From JANLWK01 sp031364505 (GTDB taxonomy: Bacteria > Eisenbacteria > RBG-16-71-46): 41,047 bases of DNA. The notes below the pieces were generated by a model that was given only the letters and a program-made list of their open reading frames with translations, was not told the origin of the DNA and ran no database searches. The stretch spans positions 1-41,047 of the forward strand of contig JANLWK010000347.1 in assembly GCA_031364505.1 (NCBI GenBank), written 5' to 3'. The position numbers were made by a program, and so were the translations under genes. Shown in pieces: positions 14,854 through 23,595 of the stretch. Positions within the stretch are counted from its first letter, which is position 1, and every line of letters begins with the position of its first letter.

Positions 14854-17535
14854 ATGGCCTCGTTGTTCGGGAAGGGTACGAAGGACCGCGAAGTCGCCGA
14901 AGAGCTGCGCGGCATCCTCAACGAGATCCAGCAGGAGCGCAGCCGTCACGAGGCGCTGCTCAAGAAGATTCAGGGCGCCACGGAGCGGCTGGAAGAGCTG
15001 GGCGAGCCCGTCGTCCAGGCCGGCGAACGTGTCGACGCCATGAATGCCCGCGTCGAGGCGCTCGGCGGAACCCTCGACTCGATCGGACGGATCTCCGAGC
15101 AGCTGGCGGGGCTCACCGAGCGCGCCGGCGCGTTCGAGCAGAGCCAGCGTGACGCGGAAGCCCGGCTGAGCGGCACCCTCCAGCATGCCGAGAGCATCTC
15201 GTCCACGTTCGACAACGTGCGCGACCAGGTGGCCCAGGCGCTCGAGCTGCGCGACCGGCTGGCCGCCTTCCTCGAGGTCGACAAGCCGTTCCAGGAGCTG
15301 CGCGGCGACGCCGACACGCTGCGCGGGCAGGTCGAGGGCACGAGCGACCAGGTGGCCCGGCTGCGCGAGCAGCACGACCGGCTCATCGACGCCCACAAGC
15401 TGGCGATGCAGAAGATGGAAGCGCTCGACCGGCGTCGCGACGACCTCGGCCGCTCGCTGCAGGACAAGGAGCGCCGCGTCGAAAGCGTCGAGCAGGCGGT
15501 GCGCGGGCTCGACGGCATCCAGCACTCCGTGGACGGCGTGCGGCGCGAGATCGGCACGCTCAAGGCGCTCGGCGACGCGGTCATCCAGCGCGCGGCGGCC
15601 CTCGAGGCCCAGCGCGAGGCGGTCGATCGCGCGCTCGCGCAGTCGGAGAATCTCGAGCGGGCGATGCGCCAGCTCGACTCCGGCGTGCGTCAGCAGCAGG
15701 AGAACGAGCGGTCGCTCGGTGCGCTGCACGACGGGCTCAACGCCCTCAAGTCGCTGCACGAGTCCGTGCTCGAGCGATCGAGCGAGATCGCGCAGCTCCA
15801 GCGCGAAGCCGAGGAGCAGACCCGCGCCACGCGCCAGGACCTGGCCGGCGTCACGGACGAGATGAAGAAGACCGTCGAGCGGTTCGACTTCGAGGGCCGC
15901 GGTCTCGAGTCCGTCAGCCAGCGGGTCGCCGATCTGCGCGCCGCGCTCGCCGATTGTGAGGTGCGGTTCAAGGCACTCGCCGAGCCGAGCCAGTCGGTCG
16001 GCAGCCTCAGGGCCCAGTCCGAGCAGCTCGCGAAGCAGGTGCAGGCCCTCACCGAGGCGGTGCGGCAGGCGGACCAGGACATGGCGCGTTTCCTCACGCT
16101 GCGCGGCGATCTCGACGAGACCGCTCGCACGGCACGCGAGATCGGCGGCCGCCTCGGCGAGTTCGTCGACGCGCGGCCGGTCGTGGAGGCGGCACTCGGC
16201 GATCTGCGCCAGCTCGGCGCCGCTCACGCGTCGGTGCAGGACGCGCTCGAGCAGGCGCGGCTGGCCGGCACCGAGATCGAGCGGCTGCACGAGTCCCAGG
16301 CGGCGGCCCGGTCGTGGCTCACCGAAGCAGAGGGATCGCTGCGCGGGATCCGCGAGCAGGTGGGTGAGCTGCAGCAGGTGACGCCGACGATCGAGGTGGT
16401 GCAGCGCCAGGCCCAGCGGCTCGTGGATTCGCTCGCGGCGGTCGAATCGCGTCGCGAGTTCGTGGACGACCTGCACAAGCGCATGGCCGACCTGTCGTCG
16501 CTCGGCGCGCGGCTCGACGAGCGGGACCGGCAGCTCCAGTCGCGGATGGAAGCGGCGGAGCAGCGGTTCGTCGGACTCGCCCAGCGGGCGGAGGAGACGG
16601 AGCGGCTGACCGCGGCGGTGACCGCCGTCGGAGCGAGTGTCGCCGAGGCGGAGCGGCATGCCGACGCGGCGCTCAAGCAGGTGACGCGGACCTCGGAGCG
16701 ATGCGAGGCGGTCGAGGCACTGGCCGAACAGACGCGCGCGCTCAAGGTCGACATCGATCAGCGGCAGAACGCGCTCAAGGACGCCGCGAAGGACCTCCAG
16801 AAGGCGTCCGCGCTGCGCAAGGAATCGGCGGCGACCGCGCAGGAGCTGGAGGCTCTGGCGACCCAGCTCGCCGAGTCCGTGTCGCGTGCCGGCCAGCAGA
16901 CCGCGGACGTGGCGGCGCTCTCGACGCAGCTCGAGGGACGCGCCTCGAATCTCCGGTTCGTCGAGAAGCGGCTGGGCGACTTCGAGACCCGGCTCGAGAC
17001 CTGGGAGCCCGTCGAAAAGGAGATCCACCGGTCACTCGACCAGATCACCTCGCGCCTGGGTACGGTCGAAGCGCTGCAGGCCGAGCTCGACCGCATGTTC
17101 ACGGTGGCCGAAACGACGACCCAGCAGGTGCGCGAGATCACCTCGGCGACGCAGGAAGTCGAGCAGAGCCGCACGATGCTGCGCGACGTCCAGGGGCGGC
17201 TCGAGGGCGTGCGCGACTCGGTGCAGGGGCTCGACGAGCGCAAGCGGCAGATGACCAAGGCCGAGGAGCGGCTGGCCCGCGCCGAGGCGCTGCTCGTGGA
17301 CGTCCAGACCAGTCTCGAGGCGCTGCAGGGCCAGAAGTCGCTGGTCGACCAGGCCATCGAGAAGGCGGGATCACTCCAGTTCCTGGTCAAGCAGGCCGAG
17401 GCGACGATCGAGGGCATGCGCAGCGAGCGCGAGACGTCGTCGCGCGTGCGGACCGCGGTGGCCGTGGGACGCGATGTCGACGATGACGATGACGACGATG
17501 CCGACGACGAGGTGAGCCAGGCCCGCGCGGCCTGA
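14854..17535 (+). CDS. Large cytoplasmic coiled-coil protein, unknown
   Basis: 893 residues, almost entirely heptad-like coiled coil rich in Glu, Gln, Arg, Leu and Ala from residue 10 to about 860. There is no signal peptide, membrane segment, Walker motif or SMC hinge. The first residues MASLFGKGTKDREVAEELRG are a short conserved-looking head. Breaks in the coil are few and Pro is rare (EPVVQAG, DKPFQE, DARPVVE, TPTIEVV). The tail is acidic, with eight Asp in the run DVDDDDDDDADDE at about residue 873. AGGAG precedes the ATG by 7 nt, and the gene stands alone between two hairpins. A cytoskeletal, scaffold or chromosome-associated role is possible but not shown. Confidence 0.8.
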   Translation: MASLFGKGTKDREVAEELRGILNEIQQERSRHEALLKKIQGATERLEELGEPVVQAGERVDAMNARVEALGGTLDSIGRISEQLAGLTERAGAFEQSQRDAEARLSGTLQHAESISSTFDNVRDQVAQALELRDRLAAFLEVDKPFQELRGDADTLRGQVEGTSDQVARLREQHDRLIDAHKLAMQKMEALDRRRDDLGRSLQDKERRVESVEQAVRGLDGIQHSVDGVRREIGTLKALGDAVIQRAAALEAQREAVDRALAQSENLERAMRQLDSGVRQQQENERSLGALHDGLNALKSLHESVLERSSEIAQLQREAEEQTRATRQDLAGVTDEMKKTVERFDFEGRGLESVSQRVADLRAALADCEVRFKALAEPSQSVGSLRAQSEQLAKQVQALTEAVRQADQDMARFLTLRGDLDETARTAREIGGRLGEFVDARPVVEAALGDLRQLGAAHASVQDALEQARLAGTEIERLHESQAAARSWLTEAEGSLRGIREQVGELQQVTPTIEVVQRQAQRLVDSLAAVESRREFVDDLHKRMADLSSLGARLDERDRQLQSRMEAAEQRFVGLAQRAEETERLTAAVTAVGASVAEAERHADAALKQVTRTSERCEAVEALAEQTRALKVDIDQRQNALKDAAKDLQKASALRKESAATAQELEALATQLAESVSRAGQQTADVAALSTQLEGRASNLRFVEKRLGDFETRLETWEPVEKEIHRSLDQITSRLGTVEALQAELDRMFTVAETTTQQVREITSATQEVEQSRTMLRDVQGRLEGVRDSVQGLDERKRQMTKAEERLARAEALLVDVQTSLEALQGQKSLVDQAIEKAGSLQFLVKQAEATIEGMRSERETSSRVRTAVAVGRDVDDDDDDDADDEVSQARAA

Positions 17536-17553
17536 GCGCACGGACGAAACAGG

Positions 17554-17594
17554 ACGCGGCGCGGGTCGGTTCGATCCGCGCCGCGTTCGTATTG
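17554..17594 (+). terminator. Intrinsic terminator of the coiled-coil gene
   Basis: Perfect 11-bp stem ACGCGGCGCGG / CCGCGCCGCGT around an 11-nt loop, followed by TCGTATTG, starting 18 nt after the stop codon. Confidence 0.7.
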
Positions 17595-17654
17595 AGCCGG
17601 CATTCGGGGTAAGGTGCGCCGCCTGATGCGTACGAGCGACCGGGATTCGCGCGC

Positions 17655-19478
17655 GTGAGTTCGGAACGACGGCCGAGCCGCTTCACCGCCGCCCTGCACG
17701 GCGTCGAGGGCGGGGTGCTGGTCACCGCGTTCCTGTTGTCGATGGTGCTGCCGCTGATCGATGCCATCGGTCGCCCCCTCGGCGGCTTCTCGATCCCCGG
17801 CGCCGGCTCCTACCGCGCCCAGCTCACGCTGTGGCTCGCGCTGCTCGGCGGCCTCGTCGCGGCGCGCGAGCGCAAGCACCTCACGCTGTCGACCGCCGAG
17901 GCGATCGAGAAGGTGCATCTGCGGAATGCCGCCGCGCTGCTCGGGTCGGCGGTGACCGCCGCCGTGTGCGGCGTGCTCGCCTACTCGGCGTTCGGCGTCG
18001 TGGCGGCGGATCGCGAGCAAGGGCAGGTGCTGCCGATCGGGCTCCCGACCTGGGTGAGCGAGTGCATCATGCCCGTGGCGCTCGCCCTGATCGCGCTGCG
18101 CGTCGCGTGGGGCGCTTCGGAGCGGTGGCCGGGACGCCTGGTGGCGCTCGCCGCCATCGGCGTCGCGTTCTCAATCGGACTCGCCCCGGGTGCGGCGCAC
18201 GCGCTCGCGTTCCCCCTGATCGCCGTTATCATCGGCGCGGCGCTGATCGGCGCCCCGGTGTTCGTCGCGATGGGCGGCATCGCGCTCGTGCTGTTCTTCA
18301 AGGACGGCGTGCCCGTCTCGGCCGTGACGGCGGACATCTACCGCCTGATGGTGTCGCCGACGCTGCCGGCCGTACCGCTGCTCACCGCGTGCGGCTACGT
18401 GCTCGCCGAATCGAACGCCTCGCACCGCCTGGTGCGCTTCTTCCGTGCGGTGTTCGGTTGGATGCCGGGCGGCGTCGCCGTGCTCGTGGCGGCCGTGTGC
18501 GCGCTGTTCACCACCTTCACCGGCGGCTCGGGCGTCACGATCATGGCGCTCGGTGGCCTGCTGTACCCGATCCTGCTCAAGGACCGCTATCCGGAAGGTT
18601 TCTCGCTCGGCCTCGTCACCGCCTCGGGCAGCCTCGGGCTGCTGCTGCCGCCGAGCCTGCCGGTCATTCTCTACGCCGTCGTCGCCAACGTGCCCGCCGA
18701 TTCGCTCTACATCGCCGGCCTCGTGCCCGGGCTCCTGCTCATCTTGATCGTGGCGATCTACGGCATCCACATGGGACGCCGCGTCCAGTCACCGACCCAG
18801 GCGTTCTCGGGGCGCGAGGTGCTGGCCTCGGCGTGGAGCGCGAAGTGGGAGCTGTCGGTCCCGATCATCGTCGTCGTGCTGTTCACGAGCGGGCTCGCGA
18901 CGATGGTCGAGGCCGCCGCGGCCGCCTTCGCCTACGCGATCGTGGTCGAGTGCTTCATCACGCGCGACATCCATCCCACGCGGGACCTGCCCGGCGTGCT
19001 CCTCAAGGCGGGCATCCTGTGCGGCGCGGTGCTCATCCTGCTGTCGAGCGCGCTGGGCCTGACCGGCTGGCTCGTCGACGCCCAGATCCCCGACCGGCTG
19101 CTCACGGCGGTACAGGCGCGCATTCATTCGCCCCACGTATTCCTGCTCGCCCTGAACGTCGTGCTGCTCGTGCTCGGCAGCGTGCTCGAGATCTACTCGG
19201 CGATCGTCATCCTGGCGCCGCTCGTGGCGCCGATCGGCGCCGCCTTCGGCATCGACCCCGTCCACCTCGGCGTCGTGTTCCTCGCGAATCTGGAACTGGG
19301 GTTCCTGTTCCCGCCCGCCGGCCTGAACCTGTTCCTGGCGTCGTCGCGATTCGGCACACCGCTACCGCAGTTGTACCGGCACGTGGTCCCGTTCCTGATC
19401 ATCCTCGGCGCCGGCGTGCTCGCCATCACCTACTTCCCGCAGATGTCGACGGGCGTCGTGAAGCTGCTCGGGAAGTGA
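17655..19478 (+). CDS. TRAP transporter permease, fused DctQ-DctM
   Basis: Secondary transporter permease of 607 residues. Residues 1 to about 155 form a DctQ-like small subunit with four membrane segments (including YRAQLTLWLALLGGLVAARERKH, the best-conserved DctQ block). Residues from about 170 form a DctM large subunit with GAPVFVAMGGIALVLFF, TGGSGVTIMALGGLLYP and FLFPPAGLNLFLAS. TRAP systems move organic acids and related solutes with a sodium gradient and need a periplasmic DctP binding protein; none is found in this window. The start is GTG and there is no strong ribosome site. The 3' end converges on the LytTR gene with only 12 bp between. Confidence 0.92.
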   Translation: MSSERRPSRFTAALHGVEGGVLVTAFLLSMVLPLIDAIGRPLGGFSIPGAGSYRAQLTLWLALLGGLVAARERKHLTLSTAEAIEKVHLRNAAALLGSAVTAAVCGVLAYSAFGVVAADREQGQVLPIGLPTWVSECIMPVALALIALRVAWGASERWPGRLVALAAIGVAFSIGLAPGAAHALAFPLIAVIIGAALIGAPVFVAMGGIALVLFFKDGVPVSAVTADIYRLMVSPTLPAVPLLTACGYVLAESNASHRLVRFFRAVFGWMPGGVAVLVAAVCALFTTFTGGSGVTIMALGGLLYPILLKDRYPEGFSLGLVTASGSLGLLLPPSLPVILYAVVANVPADSLYIAGLVPGLLLILIVAIYGIHMGRRVQSPTQAFSGREVLASAWSAKWELSVPIIVVVLFTSGLATMVEAAAAAFAYAIVVECFITRDIHPTRDLPGVLLKAGILCGAVLILLSSALGLTGWLVDAQIPDRLLTAVQARIHSPHVFLLALNVVLLVLGSVLEIYSAIVILAPLVAPIGAAFGIDPVHLGVVFLANLELGFLFPPAGLNLFLASSRFGTPLPQLYRHVVPFLIILGAGVLAITYFPQMSTGVVKLLGK

Positions 19479-19490
19479 CGGGGACCCGCC

Positions 19491-19871
19491 TCAGGTGGCG
19501 AGGCGGCGCCTGAGCGACTCGAACCGGCCGCGCCCGACCGCGAGCGAAGCGCCGTCGTCGAGAACGGCGGAGTGGCCCCCGTCGCCGTCGGGCAGGAGTT
19601 CGCGGATGCGCTCGAGGTTCACGATGCTCGAGCGGTGGAGCCGGAAGAAGCGCTCCGGATCGAGCTGGCGCTCGAGCTCGTTCATCGTCTGGCGCACCAG
19701 GTGGGTCCGCGTCCCCACGTGCAGGCGCTCGCGCGGAATGCGCTCGAGCGCCTCGGCGGCATCGCATTCGGCGACCAACTCGACCTCCGGGTCGGCGGCG
19801 AGCATGAGCCGAAGTGTGCGCCGGGCGATCGGCTCGTCGTCGACGACCATGGCGCGAATCGGGTCAGCCAT
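19491..19871 (-). CDS. LytTR response regulator with internal deletion
   Basis: 126 residues where about 240-250 are expected. Residues 1 to about 45 are the start of a receiver domain (IRAMVVDDEPIARRTLRLML, acidic Asp11-Asp12). From residue 49 the sequence is already inside a LytTR DNA-binding domain (LHVGTRTHLVRQTMNELERQLDPERFFRLHRSSIVNLERIREL). The missing part covers the phospho-acceptor Asp, the rest of the receiver, the linker and the first strand of LytTR; the junction lies near bases 19718-19745. The frame is open through the junction. It overlaps its kinase gene by 8 bp, the usual arrangement. As written it could not be phosphorylated in the normal way; it may be non-functional, a constitutive form, or an assembly error. 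Confidence 0.8.
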   Translation of the reverse strand: MADPIRAMVVDDEPIARRTLRLMLAADPEVELVAECDAAEALERIPRERLHVGTRTHLVRQTMNELERQLDPERFFRLHRSSIVNLERIRELLPDGDGGHSAVLDDGASLAVGRGRFESLRRRLAT

Positions 19872-21048
19872 TCGTCGCCCCGTCGGTTCGTGTGCCCCCG
19901 GTCTCCCACGGCAGGTCGATGCGAAGCTCGAAGCGATCCGGCGTGCGCGCGACGTCCAGTCGCGCAGCCTTCCCGTACAGGCGCTCGAGCCGCTCGCGCG
20001 TGTTGTCGAGCCCGATGCCGAACCCGGCCGGCTCGGAAGCCGTCGCGCAGACGCTGTTCGCGATCTCGACGCGCAGGCATCCGTTCACGCGCCGGGCGCG
20101 CAGCGCGACCTCGAGCGGGTGCGCCGAGGGGCCGAGGCCGTGACGCACGGCGTTCTCGACGAGCGGCTGGAGCAGCAGCCGCGGGACGCGCACCGGCAGT
20201 GTCTCGGCGTCCGCATCGAGGCACACGGACAGGCGGTCGCGATGCCGCAGCTCCTGGATCGCCACGTAGCGCCGGATCGCGTCCAGCTCGTCGCGCAGCG
20301 CGACCTCGGGGGCGCCGCGCGAGTCGAGCGCGTAGCGCAGCAGATCGCTGAGCCCCGCGAGCGTCGTGATCGCGGCCTGCGGCTCCCCGCCGCGGATCAG
20401 CCCCGAGACGGTGTGGAGCGCGTTGAACAGGAAGTGGGGCTGGAGCTGAGCCGACAGGGCGTCGAGCCGCGCCCGCGCCAGCTCGCGTTCGAGCTCGGAT
20501 GCGCGCAGCGCGCGCTCGCGCGAGCGGCGGTGAAAGTCGATGGCGTAGATGACGCCGACCGTTCCCGCATAGACGAGGACCTGGAGCGGAAAGTGCGCGC
20601 CGAAGTAGCGGAAGAAGTCGCGTCCGAAGCGCATGCGATCGATGGGCTCGAACGGCTGGAGCAGCACGAGCATGGCGCACAGCCACGCGATGAACCCCGT
20701 CGCGAGCGCGGCCGCCGCCGGGACGTGAATGGCGACGGCGCGCGCCGTCGGCGGCAGCAGCGGATACCGTCGCGCGAGCCACGCGATGAGCGGTGCGGCT
20801 GCCGCCCAGTACAGGAACACCAGCACCTCGCAGGCCAGCATGCGCGGCAGCGAATGGTGGTGCGACAGCATCGACAGGTACGTGTGGAGTCCGACGAAGA
20901 TCGCGAAGGCGACCCAGAAGGCGACGACGAGCACGGCGGTGAGCCGCATCGACGCGGCCGAGCGGCGGGCGTGGGCCGGTTCGGAGGCGATCGCGGGGGT
21001 CGGAGGCGCGGGCGTCGAGTCGGTCATCGGCGTCACCAGTCCCCGCAT
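19864..21048 (-). CDS. LytS/AlgZ-type sensor histidine kinase
   Basis: Membrane sensor kinase of about 394 residues. Four membrane segments lie in the first 170 residues (RLTAVLVVAFWVAFAIFVGL, LACEVLVFLYWAAAAPLIAW, an Ala-rich segment, and LQVLVYAGTVGVIYAI). A short coiled coil leads to the His_kinase motif LQPHFLFNALHTV with phospho-acceptor His205, then an ATPase domain (LLLQPLVENAVRHGL; GFGIGLDNTRERL). The ATG at 21048 is preferred because GGAGG lies 10 nt upstream; a GTG at 21057 sits too close to that site. The partner regulator overlaps its 3' end but is internally deleted. Confidence 0.88.
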   Translation of the reverse strand: MRGLVTPMTDSTPAPPTPAIASEPAHARRSAASMRLTAVLVVAFWVAFAIFVGLHTYLSMLSHHHSLPRMLACEVLVFLYWAAAAPLIAWLARRYPLLPPTARAVAIHVPAAAALATGFIAWLCAMLVLLQPFEPIDRMRFGRDFFRYFGAHFPLQVLVYAGTVGVIYAIDFHRRSRERALRASELERELARARLDALSAQLQPHFLFNALHTVSGLIRGGEPQAAITTLAGLSDLLRYALDSRGAPEVALRDELDAIRRYVAIQELRHRDRLSVCLDADAETLPVRVPRLLLQPLVENAVRHGLGPSAHPLEVALRARRVNGCLRVEIANSVCATASEPAGFGIGLDNTRERLERLYGKAARLDVARTPDRFELRIDLPWETGGTRTDGATNG

Positions 21049-21266
21049 GAGGGTCACACCTCCCGTACACCCACCACGAACGCACGAAGTCTATCACCGT
21101 GGCCCGCACGGGATCGGGGCTCGAGCCCGCCCCCGGAGTGGTGCCCGTCGCGCGGCCGGTTCGCACGGCTCATGCAGGGAAGCGCGGGTGGCCTGCAGGC
21201 GGGGCGGCGGGAGCACGCGGAATCCGGGTGGAACGCCGGCCGGCAGGGGTCGTACAGTGTCGCCCC

Positions 21267-22145
21267 ATGAACAGCATGAATGCCATGCGCGCGTTGGTCG
21301 TCTGCGTCGTCGCCGCGGGGGGGATCGCGGGCGCCGCGGCCGCGGCGGCGCCCGTGACCGAGATCACGCAACTCGAGTCCCACGGCGAAGGCGCTCCCGA
21401 TCTCCCGCGTCCAGTGCCATCGCCTCGTCCCCACCAGGCGGCCGGTCACCCCATGCGCTACCACGTGATCCTGCCGGCAGGTTGGAGCGCCGGGACGAGC
21501 TGGCCGGTGGTCGTGGTCGTCGCCGACGCTCATCGCGACTTCACGCAGAACATGCGCCGCTTCGCCCGTGTCCCGGCGGCGCGTCGGTTCATCCTCATCG
21601 CGCCCGAGGTACTGACCTGCGGCGGCACGCGCGATCTCACGACGCCGCCCTACAGCTATACGCCCGCCGACTGGCAGGCCGCGCGCAAGGCGACGGACGC
21701 CGAGTTCGACGACCGCGGTCTGGCGGCCGTGCTGGTCGAGGTGCATTCGCGGTGGGGAGGCGAGCCGCGCGCGTTCCTGACCGGCTGGGAGGCCGGCGGG
21801 CACACCGTGTGGGCACAGGCGCTTCGACGTCCCGAGCGCTGGCGCGCGGTCGCGCCCGTGACGCCGAACTACCAGGGTCGCGGACTCTCGCACGAGACCT
21901 TCTCGACCGATACGTCCCGGACGACGCTGCCGATCCAGGTGTTCTGGTGCGGGTCCCCGACCGGTGAATTCGCACAGGCGATGCACTTCCTTCGCGACCA
22001 GACGGACCGCGCGGTCGCGGACGCGCGTGCCCATGGTTTCCTGCCGCGCCCGGTCCGGACGGTCACGGGCGCCGACCACGGCCCGCTCGCCGAGCCGGTG
22101 ATCGCGTGGTTCGATTCGCTGGCGCGTCGCGCTCCGGCACGCTGA
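21267..22145 (+). CDS. Secreted esterase-like alpha/beta-hydrolase lacking the nucleophile serine
   Basis: About 292 residues with a signal peptide (ALVVCVVAAGGIAGAAAAAAP). The fold resembles the esterase D/feruloyl-esterase/PHB-depolymerase group: MRYHVILPAGW, WPVVVVVADAH, a strand-helix-strand alternation, and GADHGPL near the C-terminus. At the nucleophile elbow the expected G-x-S-x-G reads GWEAG (residues 173-177), so Glu175 sits where serine should be. The protein may be a non-catalytic binder or the motif may be misassigned. It lies divergent from the sensor kinase and 63 bp upstream of the DUF2911 gene. Confidence 0.65.
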   Translation: MNSMNAMRALVVCVVAAGGIAGAAAAAAPVTEITQLESHGEGAPDLPRPVPSPRPHQAAGHPMRYHVILPAGWSAGTSWPVVVVVADAHRDFTQNMRRFARVPAARRFILIAPEVLTCGGTRDLTTPPYSYTPADWQAARKATDAEFDDRGLAAVLVEVHSRWGGEPRAFLTGWEAGGHTVWAQALRRPERWRAVAPVTPNYQGRGLSHETFSTDTSRTTLPIQVFWCGSPTGEFAQAMHFLRDQTDRAVADARAHGFLPRPVRTVTGADHGPLAEPVIAWFDSLARRAPAR

Positions 22146-22208
22146 TACCGTAGTCTGAAGCCGTCGCTTGCGGGCCGCGATCCCGTTCCTCCACCCCGGA
22201 GTCCTCGA

Positions 22209-23390
22209 ATGCACCGACGTTTCGCCGTGCTCGCCCTGCTGCTCGCCCCGGTGCTGGCCCTGGTGCTGGCCCCGACGCTTGCCGCTTCCGCCGCGGCCTC
22301 CGATACGAGCCACTTCGTGATCCGTCTCGGGAGCGACACCGTGTTCGTCGAGCGCGTGTCGCGCGAGCCCGACCGCGTGGTCGTCGACCAGGTGACCCGC
22401 ACGCCGCGCGTGATGCGCCGCCGCTTCGAATACACGTATGCGGGTGGCGATCTCCGCCACTTCTCGATGGTCGTCACGCCGGCCGGCGCGAAGGCGCCGT
22501 CGCAGACCATCGATGCCTCGCGCACGGCGGACTCGCTCGTCGGCACGGTGCAGAGCGGTACGGCGCCGATGCAGCGCACGGCCGTCGCCCTGCCGCCGGG
22601 AACGCTCGTCGCACCCCTCAGCAGCCTGTGGTCCGTCTACGAAGGCCAGCTCATGGTGCTCGCGCGCAGCAAGTCCGACAGCGTGCACGGCCACGTGTAC
22701 TTCCTCGGCGGTTCGAACGCGTTCGAGATCGGCATGCGCCGGCTGTCCGCCGACTCCGTCGAGATCCACACCGAAGCCGGCGATCTCTACCACGCGCGCG
22801 TCGATCACGACGGCCATGTGCTCGGCGTGCTGCCCATCCATGGCACCGGCAGGTTCAGCGTCGAACGCGTCGCCTCGCTCGACCTGGACGCGTTCGCGAA
22901 TGCGTTCGCCGAGCGCGAGAAGGCCGGCTCGGGCGTCGGCGTGCTGTCGCCGCGGGACACCGTTCGCGCGGACGTGGGCGGCGCGCACCTGTGGGTGGAC
23001 TACGGGCGGCCGGCGCGCCGCGGGCGTGAGCTGTTCGGCAACGTCGTGCCGTACCGCGAGGTGTGGCGGACGGGCGCGAACGCGGCGACGCAGTTCAAGA
23101 CCGACCGCGCGCTCCGCTTCGGCGATGTCGAGGTCCCGGCCGGTTTCTACACGCTGTGGTCGATCCCGACCGAGGGCGGCTGGACGCTGCTCGTGAACAG
23201 CGAGACGGGCCAGTGGGGCACCGAGCACAAGTCCGAGAAGGACCTCTACCGCATTCCGATGACGTCGGAGGTGCTCACGTACCCCGTCGAGCGGTTCACG
23301 ATTTCGTTCACGCCCGGGAACGCCGGGGGCATGCTCGTGTTCGACTGGTGGGCGACCCGCGCGAAGGCGGCGTTCACCGTCGTGCCCTAG
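22209..23390 (+). CDS. Secreted DUF2911 protein with long N-terminal domain
   Basis: 393 residues with signal peptide (repetitive APVLALVLAPTLAASAAA). Residues about 247-393 form a DUF2911 domain, recognised from VWVDYGRP-type and NVVPYREVWRTGANAAT, PAGFYTLWSIPTEGGWTLLVN and GQWGTEHKSEKDLYRIPM. DUF2911 has no established biochemical function. The N-terminal 220 residues are beta-rich with no recognised family. GGAGTCC upstream is a weak ribosome site. It probably belongs with the esterase-like gene before it. Confidence 0.85.
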   Translation: MHRRFAVLALLLAPVLALVLAPTLAASAAASDTSHFVIRLGSDTVFVERVSREPDRVVVDQVTRTPRVMRRRFEYTYAGGDLRHFSMVVTPAGAKAPSQTIDASRTADSLVGTVQSGTAPMQRTAVALPPGTLVAPLSSLWSVYEGQLMVLARSKSDSVHGHVYFLGGSNAFEIGMRRLSADSVEIHTEAGDLYHARVDHDGHVLGVLPIHGTGRFSVERVASLDLDAFANAFAEREKAGSGVGVLSPRDTVRADVGGAHLWVDYGRPARRGRELFGNVVPYREVWRTGANAATQFKTDRALRFGDVEVPAGFYTLWSIPTEGGWTLLVNSETGQWGTEHKSEKDLYRIPMTSEVLTYPVERFTISFTPGNAGGMLVFDWWATRAKAAFTVVP

Positions 23391-23408
23391 ATGCCGCGAG
23401 GGAATGAG

Positions 23409-23525
23409 CGGGAACCGCGCGTGACCGTAGGGGCCGCCAAACTTTGTACCGTAGGCGATGTGCGGCGCCGGAGGACCGGGAACCGCGCGTGACCGGAGGG
23501 GCCGCTAAACTTTGTACCGTAGGCG
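23409..23525. repeat. Two 49-bp direct repeats, 68-bp period
   Basis: Copies at 23409-23457 and 23477-23525 differ at two positions only (T/G at 23428/23496 and C/T at 23438/23506). Each begins CGGGAACCGCGCGTGACC and ends AACTTTGTACCGTAGGCG. They lie between the convergent DUF2911 and batE genes. The AACTTTGTACC core is unusually AT-rich for this chromosome. This may be a dispersed intergenic element or a regulatory or termination structure. Confidence 0.85.
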
Positions 23526-23560
23526 CGCCGCGGCCCCGGAGGTCATGCGCGGTTCCCGGT
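23475..23560. terminator. Long inverted repeat overlapping the direct repeat
   Basis: ACCGGGAACCGCGCGTGACC at 23475-23494 is matched by its near-perfect reverse complement GGTCATGCGCGGTTCCCGGT at 23541-23560 (19 of 20 paired). The 46-nt loop contains most of the second direct-repeat copy. The position between convergent genes suits a bidirectional terminator, but the long loop and lack of a T-run make that tentative. Confidence 0.5.
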
Positions 23561-23595
23561 CCCCCCGGCCAAGGAGAAGTTAGCGGGCGGAAGGA

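Noticed and set aside
14839..17028. 729-codon open frame opposite the coiled-coil gene
   Set aside because: Its Leu/Arg/Glu pattern mirrors the sense coiled coil codon by codon; no ribosome site.
19426..19767. Frameshift as the cause of the short LytTR regulator
   Set aside because: Neither other frame contains the missing receiver block, and the frame is open through the junction, so DNA is deleted rather than shifted.
23409..23525. CRISPR array
   Set aside because: Only two copies, 49-bp units with a 19-bp spacer, and no cas gene.
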